Below are positions 6,951 to 12,737 of a stretch of 12,851 nt of DNA, piece after piece. This DNA is from JBNJEA01 sp051745395. GTDB taxonomy: Bacteria; Desulfobacterota; Desulfobacteria; Desulfobacterales; Desulfosalsimonadaceae. The stretch covers positions 1-12,851 of the forward strand of contig JBNJEA010000089.1 of assembly GCA_051745395.1 (NCBI GenBank), given 5' to 3'. Under the pieces are notes generated by a model, which was given only the letters and a program-made list of their open reading frames with translations, made no database searches and was not told the DNA's origin. Every line of letters begins with the position of its first letter. Position 1 is the first letter of the stretch. Both the position numbers and the translations under genes were made by a program.

Positions 6951-6985
6951 AAACCTTATACCTTAAACCATAGACCTTGAACCTC
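6951..6985. repeat. Degenerate heptamer array around RAACCTT
   Basis: Five contiguous 7-nt units: AAACCTT, ATACCTT, AAACCAT, AGACCTT and GAACCTC. All keep the ACC core at the same position. The regular spacing makes chance unlikely, but the copies have drifted. Confidence 0.6.
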
Positions 6986-7048
6986 GAGTTACTTAGAAGT
7001 GGAATGGAAAAATGCTTTAATACAGGATGGTAACCATGATTGAAATGA

Positions 7049-7165
7049 AATCAATTTGACCTAAATTGAGCGTTTCAGATTTTTAAAGATATGCTTTGTA
7101 AAGGGTTAATATCCATGTATCTGTGGCGCACTTGAAAATCGCTCCATTTAGGTGACAATTTGATT
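7049..7165. mobile_element. Inverted-repeat-bounded element of about 117 bp (MITE-like candidate)
   Basis: The left arm, 7049-7072, contains TTTGACCTAAATTGAGCG. The right arm, 7140-7165, contains CGCTCCATTTAGGTGACAA; the arms are imperfect reverse complements over about 25 bp. The interior is AT-rich and noncoding. Part of the right half (7116-7152) recurs in diverged form at 12813-12849, which suggests a dispersed family. No target-site duplication was confirmed, so mobility is only a possibility. Confidence 0.5.
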
Positions 7166-7183
7166 ATCCGGTTTGGAATCCCG

Positions 7184-7777
7184 TCAGGCAAAGTGTTCGG
7201 CAATGACATCGGCCAGGTGCAGTGTATGGCGGCGGATTTCGGCCGGCGTTCGGCCGGGGTAGCGGGCGTAGCTGATCATCAGGCCGTTTAATGCGGAAAA
7301 AAGCGCGTGGGAAGAGGTCCGTGGGTTTTGTCCGTTGCCGGATTCGCGCAAAATAGCCTCGATGCGGTCCATCAGGCCGCGCATCATCCGGTTGAGTTTT
7401 TCCGTGGCATCCGGCGACAGTTCGCCGCCGAGCATAAAATGGCCCATCATCTGGTAAAAGGTCATGTTGTCGTTTAAAAAGCCCACGTAAAGGCGGCAGA
7501 AGTCTTGGATGCCCAGCGCCTTGCCCCCGGATTGATTATCGATTTGTGCGGCGAGGGTTTCGGCGTGATCTAAAAACACATCCAGAAACAATTCATGGAG
7601 GTTGGCGTAATAGTTGTAAATAGTACCGACGCTGACCCCGGCCGTCTTTGCGATTTCACGCACGGTCACGCCGCGGAAATCCTTTTCGGCAAACAGGCGC
7701 TGAGCCGCCGCCAGGATCAACTGGCGGCGGCTGGTGCGCTCCTGCTGTTTCAACGTTTTCAGCGGCTGTTTTGACAC
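7184..7777 (-). CDS. TetR-family transcription regulator
   Basis: The 197-aa protein has a clear TetR N-terminal helix-turn-helix (about residues 15-65: RQLILAAAQRLFAEKDF, then VTVREIAKTAGVSVGTIYNYY), followed by an all-helical effector domain without further recognisable motifs. Start choice: GTG at 7777 lies 9 nt from a GAGGA ribosome site, while the in-frame TTG at 7783 is only 3 nt away and less likely. The gene is 110 bp downstream of the acyl-CoA dehydrogenase in the same direction and may be cotranscribed with it. The dehydrogenase promoter carries two palindromes of the size expected for TetR sites, so this is the likely repressor, perhaps with an acyl-CoA ligand. Target and ligand are inferred from context. 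Confidence 0.87.
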   Translation of the reverse strand: MSKQPLKTLKQQERTSRRQLILAAAQRLFAEKDFRGVTVREIAKTAGVSVGTIYNYYANLHELFLDVFLDHAETLAAQIDNQSGGKALGIQDFCRLYVGFLNDNMTFYQMMGHFMLGGELSPDATEKLNRMMRGLMDRIEAILRESGNGQNPRTSSHALFSALNGLMISYARYPGRTPAEIRRHTLHLADVIAEHFA

Positions 7778-7830
7778 GATCAATCGTCCTCAGTCTCTTC
7801 TTTCCTCAACTCATTCTTTCAGCCCCTCGT

Positions 7831-7886
7831 TCCCTCAGTCCCTCAGTCCCCTAGTCCCTTAGTCCCTTAGTCCCTCAGTCCCTTCT
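7831..7886. repeat. Octamer tandem array TCCCTYAG x6, plus partial copy
   Basis: Six consecutive octamers occupy 7831-7878 (TCCCTCAG, TCCCTCAG, TCCCCTAG, TCCCTTAG, TCCCTTAG, TCCCTCAG), with a partial copy TCCCTTCT to 7886. Decayed pyrimidine-rich sequence continues leftward to about 7795. On the minus strand the unit reads CTRAGGGA. The array fills most of the spacer between the acyl-CoA dehydrogenase stop and tetR and would be in any shared transcript. Confidence 0.85.
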
Positions 7887-7887
7887 T

Positions 7888-9162
7888 CTAAATCCCGCCG
7901 CCGCCTTCAAACACCCGCTGCATATCTTCATCCGTATGGCAGCGTTCACTTTCGTCCGGGTTCATGGCGTCGTTTTCCATCTTGCGCCGGTCATAGGCGT
8001 CATCGAGGACTTCCTTGTAGTATTCGTGCTGGATCAGCAGGTTCATGATTTCCGTGGTGCCGGTCCAGATCATGCCCAGCCGGATGTCTCGCAAGGCCCG
8101 CTCGACAGGATAGACCTCGGTGTAGCCGATGCCGCCCATGATCTGCATGGCGTTGTTGACGATTTCCCAGGCGGCCTCGGTGGCGTAGCGCTTGGCCTCG
8201 CTGACCAGGCGCCGGCCGTTGGACGCGTTTTCGTCCACGGCCCGGGCGGCCATATACGAAATGGCACGGGCGGCGTCGAGCTTGGTGATCGAGTCGGCCA
8301 CGGAGAAGCTGACGGCCTCGTACTTGCGGATTTCATTGCCGAAGGCCCGGCGCCGGTTGGAATAGCGCGCGGCCAGATCCAGCGCCCCCCAGGCGCCGAG
8401 GCATCCGGCCGCCGAAGTCAGGCGCTCGGGGATCATCATCCGGTTAAAGCACAGGGCGCCGCCGTGGAGTTCTCCCACGAGGTTTTCCTTGGGCACCTTG
8501 ACATCCCGGAACACCAGTCGGCCGGTACCGCCGCCCCGGCAGCCCAGCAGCCCGTAGAGGTGTTCGGTTTCAACACCCGGGCCGCGGTCGACGATCAAAA
8601 GGCTTAAGCGATGGTATTTGTGGGCGTTGGGATCGAAGTTGGACCGGCAGTACACCAGGAAGAAATCCGCGCCCTCGGCACCGACCACAAAGCGCTTCAT
8701 GCCGTTTAGCACGAAGTGATCGCCGCGGTCTTCGGCCCGGGTCATGGCGCCGAAAAAGTCGGAGCCGCCCCGCGGTTCGGTCAGGGCCTCGGCGGAGACC
8801 AGCTTGCCGGCAAGGTAGGGCTTGAGGTATTTTTCCTTTTGCTCTTCGGTGCCGAACATGTGGAGGGCTTCGCCCACTATCGACGGCATGACAAAGGCGC
8901 ATCCCAACGCCATGCCCAGGCAGCCGATTTCTTCGGCCGCCGCCACTTCTGCCACCCAGCTCATGCCTCGTCCGCCGTATTCCTTCGGAAATCGGATGCC
9001 GTAGAGGTTTCTGGCGGCCAGCTTTTCGACGAATTCGCGTGGGTAGGTGATTTCGTTTCGGTCCATCTGCCGCAGAAATTCACTGCTGATCTCCTCGCGG
9101 ACAAACTCGCGGACCTCCTTTTTGAGATCCTGTTCTTCGGGGGTAAGCATGAAATCATACAT
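7888..9162 (-). CDS. Acyl-CoA dehydrogenase
   Basis: The 424-aa FAD enzyme of the acyl-CoA dehydrogenase family forms the alpha,beta double bond of acyl-CoA thioesters and passes electrons to electron-transfer flavoprotein. Visible motifs are ALTEPRGGSD at residues 126-135 (family signature 1) and a C-terminal AMQIMGGIGYTEVYPVERALRDIR-type region at about 338-361 (signature 2; written here as its key segments MGGIGY and RDIR). The usual catalytic Glu before GT in the C-terminal helix is replaced by T367 (IWTGTTEI). E246 in IPERLT aligns with the alternative base position of isovaleryl-CoA dehydrogenase. An acidic tail of about 40 residues ends in a Gly run. The ATG at 9162 has GGAGG 6 nt upstream; the in-frame extension to 9201 would cover the promoter and operators. 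The substrate is not predictable. Confidence 0.9.
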   Translation of the reverse strand: MYDFMLTPEEQDLKKEVREFVREEISSEFLRQMDRNEITYPREFVEKLAARNLYGIRFPKEYGGRGMSWVAEVAAAEEIGCLGMALGCAFVMPSIVGEALHMFGTEEQKEKYLKPYLAGKLVSAEALTEPRGGSDFFGAMTRAEDRGDHFVLNGMKRFVVGAEGADFFLVYCRSNFDPNAHKYHRLSLLIVDRGPGVETEHLYGLLGCRGGGTGRLVFRDVKVPKENLVGELHGGALCFNRMMIPERLTSAAGCLGAWGALDLAARYSNRRRAFGNEIRKYEAVSFSVADSITKLDAARAISYMAARAVDENASNGRRLVSEAKRYATEAAWEIVNNAMQIMGGIGYTEVYPVERALRDIRLGMIWTGTTEIMNLLIQHEYYKEVLDDAYDRRKMENDAMNPDESERCHTDEDMQRVFEGGGGI

Positions 9163-9194
9163 GGCACGCCTCCATCGGGTTGGGATTGACATTA

Positions 9195-9235
9195 TGAGCA
9201 TTGCTCATTTTATTGAACAGTGCTCAAAATGTCAA
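9195..9235 (-). promoter_or_regulatory. Acyl-CoA dehydrogenase promoter with two 13-bp operator palindromes
   Basis: On the minus strand a consensus -35 TTGACA (9230-9235), 17-nt spacer and -10 TAAAAT (9207-9212) are present. One palindrome, TGAGCACTGTTCA (9214-9226), fills the spacer between the two boxes. A second, TGAGCAATGCTCA (9195-9207, perfect around its centre), lies at the transcription start. Their centres are 19 bp apart, about two helical turns, so both sites would be on the same DNA face. This is the classic layout for a repressor; the TetR protein encoded downstream is the best candidate. Confidence 0.75.
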
Positions 9236-9253
9236 ACTCAAATGGAATGATTT

Positions 9254-9451
9254 TCAAGTTTTCCGGCAATTGCCGTCGCAACAATGTGGCTTTTGGCAAT
9301 GCGCCTGCCTGTTGAGACAGACATGGCATCTGTCATCACCGCACATCTGGCATGAATAGCAGTCCGGGCATTTGTGTTTTTTGGGGGCGTCGGGATCAGA
9401 GGCCGGCACATATACTTTTCCCGGAAGCCCCGGTACTTTTTCAAACGGCAT
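9254..9451 (-). CDS. Small cysteine-rich protein downstream of fdhD
   Basis: The 65-aa protein has ten cysteines (residues 28, 31, 34, 37, 42, 45, 52, 57, 58 and 62). They form a CxxCxxCxxC run followed by further CxxC, CC and CxxxC spacings with histidines nearby. The first 27 residues lack cysteine and have a PGLPGKVYVP segment. There is no signal peptide or membrane segment. The pattern suggests binding of zinc or an iron-sulfur cluster, but no named family is recognised. The ATG at 9451 follows AAGGA at good spacing. It lies 53 bp after fdhD in the same direction and precedes the independent acyl-CoA dehydrogenase promoter, so it is probably the last gene of the metX string. A role in formate dehydrogenase maturation would be guesswork. 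Confidence 0.7.
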   Translation of the reverse strand: MPFEKVPGLPGKVYVPASDPDAPKKHKCPDCYSCQMCGDDRCHVCLNRQAHCQKPHCCDGNCRKT

Positions 9452-9504
9452 AGGCGTTCCTTTATTTGTATCTGTCCAGAGGATCGGGGAGTCGGCGCGC
9501 ATGG

Positions 9505-10302
9505 TCAGGAAGTAAAGCGCTGCTCGCCGCAGAATATCATCAACACGTCGTCCTTGGCGCAGGCCAGCGTCATGTTGACCGAGCGGGCGACTTCGACGGC
9601 CAGTGCGGTGGGCCGGGAGATGCCCACCAGCATTTCCAGGCCGGCCCGGGCGCCTTTCTGGACCAGTTCATAGGAAAGCCGCGAAGACATGACGGCAAGG
9701 ACCGCACGGTCCATGGTTTCGGCCATCAACACCTTGCCCACGGCCTTGTCAATGGCGTTGTGCCGGCCGACATCTTCGGCATGGCCGAGCACGGACAGCT
9801 GCTCGTCTAAGATCATGGCGGCATGCGAACTGCGCGTCTGCCGGTAAATGGGCTGGTAGTCGGGCAGGGTGTCGATGCAGGCCATGATGCGCTCGACGCC
9901 GAAGCGGTGGTTGGCGGCGATCGGCGCTGTAATCTGCTGAATGTCTTCGATTACTTCCTTGCCACAGATGCCGCAGCTGGTCTGGCTGACGAATCCTTTT
10001 CTTTCCAGCAGATCAGCGACTTTAGCGCGCCGGGCTTCGGTGAGGGTGACCGTGGCCACGTTGGTGCCGTCTTCGGTACAGGAGCCGATGGTTACGAGAT
10101 CGGCGGGGGAGTCGATCAGCCCTTCGGCCAGGCAGAAGCCGGCGGCATGGGCCTTTTCATCACCGGGCGTGCGCATGACCACGGAATAGGCATTGCCGTT
10201 GACCCGGATCGAAAGGGGTTCTTCCGTGATCAGGGCCTGGTCGGTGGTGCTTTTTTGCCCGTCCTCATAGGCGGTCATGGGCTGTATAATAATTTGTTTC
10301 AT
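9505..10302 (-). CDS. fdhD: Formate dehydrogenase accessory sulfurtransferase FdhD
   Basis: The 265-aa protein matches the FdhD family along its length: an EEPLSIRVNG N-terminal motif, the HAAGFCLAEGLI segment, the catalytic CxxC as C110-G-I-C113, the region RSSHAA...HAEDVGRHNAIDK, and SRLSYELVQKGARAG. FdhD takes sulfur from a cysteine desulfurase and places it on the molybdenum or tungsten bis-MGD cofactor of formate dehydrogenase, which is otherwise inactive. The start ATG at 10302 shares its A with the stop codon of the gene upstream (TGATG), which suggests coupling; ATG at 10308 is an alternative. No formate dehydrogenase gene is in the window. Confidence 0.93.
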   Translation of the reverse strand: MKQIIIQPMTAYEDGQKSTTDQALITEEPLSIRVNGNAYSVVMRTPGDEKAHAAGFCLAEGLIDSPADLVTIGSCTEDGTNVATVTLTEARRAKVADLLERKGFVSQTSCGICGKEVIEDIQQITAPIAANHRFGVERIMACIDTLPDYQPIYRQTRSSHAAMILDEQLSVLGHAEDVGRHNAIDKAVGKVLMAETMDRAVLAVMSSRLSYELVQKGARAGLEMLVGISRPTALAVEVARSVNMTLACAKDDVLMIFCGEQRFTS

Positions 10303-10865
10303 CAACATTGCCGGCAGACGTAGGATTCACATTCTCTCCGGGTCATCACATCCATGGCAAACAGGATACGTTCCTGTTTTTTCCGCCGTTTTTCATCCAG
10401 TGTGTGAAACGTCATGTTTTCAAGCATAGAAAGGGCCTGCGCTTTGGAGAAAACCGCATCCCGGCCTTCTCCGACCACTTTTCCGGTTGCCGTATCCATG
10501 ACCTCGGCGTCTTCGCCGTTGGAAACCACCGTATATGGCACCACGTAGTTTTCTATGAGCCGGGCGGCCGCCACTGCGGCCCGTTCCCGGGAAACCAGGG
10601 AGCCGGGGCCGTAAACAATAACCGCAAAGGCCCGGTTTTCAAGGCGGATGACAAAATCGACCATGGCCACGGCGAAGTCTCCGTCGACGTTTAAGGAAAG
10701 GGGCACGCGACATTCGATATCGGATTTCGCATAGCCCTTCTGCTCCACCAGAAACCGGGCGATTTGCTGCCGTATCCGTTCATCATGGGTGTCGGTCAGG
10801 CTCTGCCCGGTGATGTAGTCCGTGGTTGTGCCGAAAACCAGGTGACTTCCGCCCATTTCAATCAC
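10302..10865 (-). CDS. HsdR_N-like protein with degraded nuclease motif
   Basis: The 187-aa protein resembles the stand-alone 'type I restriction enzyme R protein N-terminus' family (HSDR_N-type, PD-(D/E)XK fold). After an N-terminal segment come DTHDERIRQQIARFLVEQKGY and a core strand holding D70 (AMVDFVI). Where active members carry E-x-K, this protein reads VIVYG (82-86), so the catalytic acid and lysine appear lost. The later SNGEDAEVMD region fits the family. The C-terminal 40 residues are basic, then Cys-containing (C179, C184, C187). It is too short to be an HsdR subunit and no hsdM or hsdS is present. The start is GTG 10865, overlapping the metW stop by 4 bp (GTGA); ATG 10856 is an alternative. 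Function is unknown; binding to nucleic acid or a partner is a guess. Confidence 0.7.
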   Translation of the reverse strand: MIEMGGSHLVFGTTTDYITGQSLTDTHDERIRQQIARFLVEQKGYAKSDIECRVPLSLNVDGDFAVAMVDFVIRLENRAFAVIVYGPGSLVSRERAAVAAARLIENYVVPYTVVSNGEDAEVMDTATGKVVGEGRDAVFSKAQALSMLENMTFHTLDEKRRKKQERILFAMDVMTRRECESYVCRQC

Positions 10866-11491
10866 CGCTTTCCAAGAAGGTACATGCCGTAAGTCGCCAT
10901 CAGGTTGGGGAAAAGATGCACAATCCGGCCGAATTTGTTATAGTTGTCCGTGTTGATGGCAACTTCCTTTAAAATGGAAAACCCCACCTGTTCGGTAAAT
11001 TTCCGGAAATCCTTGATGGACAGCACCCGGATGTTGGGGGTGTTGTACCATTCATAGGGCAGTTGCGGGGTTTTCGGGGCATTGCCCGTGACCAGCACCT
11101 GCAGCCGGACATGCCAGTGACCGAAGTTCGGAAAACTGACGATGACTTTTTTGCCGATCCGCAGCATGGAGCGGATCAGCTCCAACGGTTCATAGACCTG
11201 CTGGAGCGTCTGGCTTAAAATCACGTAATCAAATGCATTGTCGGGATAATCGTGGATTTCCTCATTGATATCGCCCTGGATAACCGACAGGCCTTTTTCG
11301 ATACACCGGGCGACCCGCTCTTCAACGATTTCGACGCCGGTTTCCCGGATTTGCTTGTGCCGTTTCAGATAATGCAGCAGTTCGCCTTCTCCGCATCCCA
11401 GGCCGATGACCTTGGCCTTCGGCGAAATCCAGGAGGCGATGACCTGCAGGTCATAGCGCAGGGCCGTATTATTCGATATCGGCGTAGACAC
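10862..11491 (-). CDS. metW: Methionine biosynthesis protein MetW
   Basis: The 209-aa protein has a class I SAM-methyltransferase fold and is the usual partner of MetX. Evidence includes RYDLQVIASWI, motif I as VIGLGCGEGELL at residues 28-39, YPDNAFDYVILSQTLQQV, and the MetW-specific stretch SFPNFGHWHVRLQVLVTGNAPKTPQLPYEWYNTPNIR. MetW is needed with MetX for homoserine acylation in some bacteria; a methyltransferase reaction has not been clearly established for it, as far as I recall. The start is GTG 11491, which lies inside metX (23-bp overlap), so the two are likely translated together. The Asp normally seen early in motif I is Gly here. Confidence 0.92.
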   Translation of the reverse strand: MSTPISNNTALRYDLQVIASWISPKAKVIGLGCGEGELLHYLKRHKQIRETGVEIVEERVARCIEKGLSVIQGDINEEIHDYPDNAFDYVILSQTLQQVYEPLELIRSMLRIGKKVIVSFPNFGHWHVRLQVLVTGNAPKTPQLPYEWYNTPNIRVLSIKDFRKFTEQVGFSILKEVAINTDNYNKFGRIVHLFPNLMATYGMYLLGKR

Positions 11492-12638
11492 TGTCTAAAA
11501 ATCCCCTTACCAGGTTCGTCAATCGTTGGTTGGGCAGCAGAAACGCGTCGTGTCCCCACTCGGCTTCGATTTCACAGAAGCTGACGTTTAAGCCGCTTTT
11601 TTTCATGGCCTTGACCATTTCCCGGGACTGATAGGTGGGATACAGCCAGTCCGAGGTAAAGGAGATGACCATGAACCGGGCATTTGCCCGGGAAAACACC
11701 TCAACGCTCGAGCCGCTGCTGTGGTTTTTGTTTAAATCAAAGTAATCGGCCGCCTTGGTGATGTATAAAAACGAGTTGGCGTCAAAGCGTTCCACGAACT
11801 TGGCCCCCTGGTACCGAAGGTAGCTTTCCACCTGAAAGTCCACATCGAAATGATAGGAAAAGTCTTCTTTGTCCTGGAGCCGGCGGCCGAATTTCTGGCG
11901 CATGGCCTCATCGGACAAATACGTGATATGGCCGATCATCCGGGCCACCGACAACCCCAAATCCGGGTTGGGTCCCCCGTAATAATCGCCGTCGTTCCAG
12001 TTGGGATCGGCAATGATGGCCTGGCGGGCCACCTCGTTAAACGCGATGGCCAGAGCGGAATGCCGCATGGTGGTGGCCAGCGGAATGGCCGAGCAGACCA
12101 TGTCCGGGTACTGGACCGTCCACTGCAATACCTGCATGCCGCCCATGGAGCCGCCGATCAAAGACAGGATCTTTTCGATGCCCAGGTGATCGATCAGCGC
12201 CTTCTGGGCCCGGACCATATCGGCGATGGTGATAAAGGGAAAATCCATGCCATAGGGTTTTCCCGTTTTCGGGTTCATCGAGGCCGGCCCGGTGGATCCC
12301 ATGCAGCCGCCCAGGATGTTGGTGCAGATCACGAAATACTTGTCCGTGTCGATCCCCTTGCCCGGCCCGATCATGTTGTCCCACCAGCCGGGTTTGTCAT
12401 CGGTGTTGCTGTAGTAGCCGGCCGCATGGGCGTCGCCGGTCAATGCGTGGTGCACCAGCACGGCGTTGGTTTTGTCGCGGTTTAACGTGCCGTAGGTCTC
12501 ATAGGCAAGGGTGACGGGCCCCAGGCGTGCCCCGCTGTCGAGCACCATTTCATTCGGCGGTTCGCCAAAGGTGAAATATTGTTTTTCAACCCGGCCGACG
12601 GAGCGGCCGGTCTGATCGTGGGCAATGTATTCGCTCAT
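11469..12638 (-). CDS. metX: Homoserine O-acyltransferase MetX
   Basis: The 389-aa alpha/beta-hydrolase-fold enzyme activates L-homoserine, by acetyl or succinyl transfer from the CoA thioester, for methionine synthesis. Visible features are HALTGDAHAAG (about 64-74), the nucleophile elbow GGSMGG with S164, and the other triad members D330 (TSDWLYP) and H363 (WGHDAFLLP). Length is typical. The start ATG at 12638 begins the MSEYIAHDQ segment; the frame extends to a TTG at 12698 but that would cover a hairpin and is unlikely. No clear ribosome site precedes 12638. A weak promoter-like pair on the minus strand (TTGCAA 12671-12676, TACGAT 12647-12652) would give a nearly leaderless mRNA, if real. 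It heads the metX-metW-HsdR_N-fdhD-Cys-rich string. Acetyl versus succinyl donor cannot be decided here. Confidence 0.93.
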   Translation of the reverse strand: MSEYIAHDQTGRSVGRVEKQYFTFGEPPNEMVLDSGARLGPVTLAYETYGTLNRDKTNAVLVHHALTGDAHAAGYYSNTDDKPGWWDNMIGPGKGIDTDKYFVICTNILGGCMGSTGPASMNPKTGKPYGMDFPFITIADMVRAQKALIDHLGIEKILSLIGGSMGGMQVLQWTVQYPDMVCSAIPLATTMRHSALAIAFNEVARQAIIADPNWNDGDYYGGPNPDLGLSVARMIGHITYLSDEAMRQKFGRRLQDKEDFSYHFDVDFQVESYLRYQGAKFVERFDANSFLYITKAADYFDLNKNHSSGSSVEVFSRANARFMVISFTSDWLYPTYQSREMVKAMKKSGLNVSFCEIEAEWGHDAFLLPNQRLTNLVRGFLDSVYADIE

Positions 12639-12693
12639 GGGTGTTGATCGTATCGCAAATGATGACCGGATTGCAAGCCGGCAAGTTTGACGC

Positions 12694-12731
12694 AACAAGG
12701 GAGGATGGCCTTACAAGCATCCTCCCTTGTT
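12694..12731. repeat. Perfect 14-bp stem-loop upstream of metX
   Basis: AACAAGGGAGGATG (12694-12707) and its exact reverse complement (12718-12731) enclose a 10-nt loop. The stem is stable but neither side has a proper T-run, so it is at best a weak intrinsic terminator, for instance for a minus-strand gene outside the window. It could also lie in the metX leader. Confidence 0.65.
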
Positions 12732-12737
12732 TGCAAA

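Larger units (their letters stand above)
6834..7183. other. Repeat-rich gap with no gene, between the dehydrogenase and tetR
   Basis: No credible coding sequence is seen in these 350 bp. The gap holds the 5' region of the dehydrogenase gene, a perfect small hairpin (6868-6888), a three-copy octamer array (6919-6943), a degenerate heptamer array (6951-6985) and an inverted-repeat element (7049-7165), each listed separately. No strong promoter or terminator is recognisable. Confidence 0.7.

Noticed and set aside
7936..8607. A 223-codon plus-strand frame opposite the acyl-CoA dehydrogenase
   Set aside because: It mirrors conserved coding sequence on the other strand, with biased Gly/Val/Asp content typical of a shadow frame.
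10302..10865. Remnant of a type I restriction system
   Set aside because: The frame is intact, overlaps its neighbours neatly, and there are no hsdM, hsdS or helicase sequences; it looks like a stable stand-alone gene.
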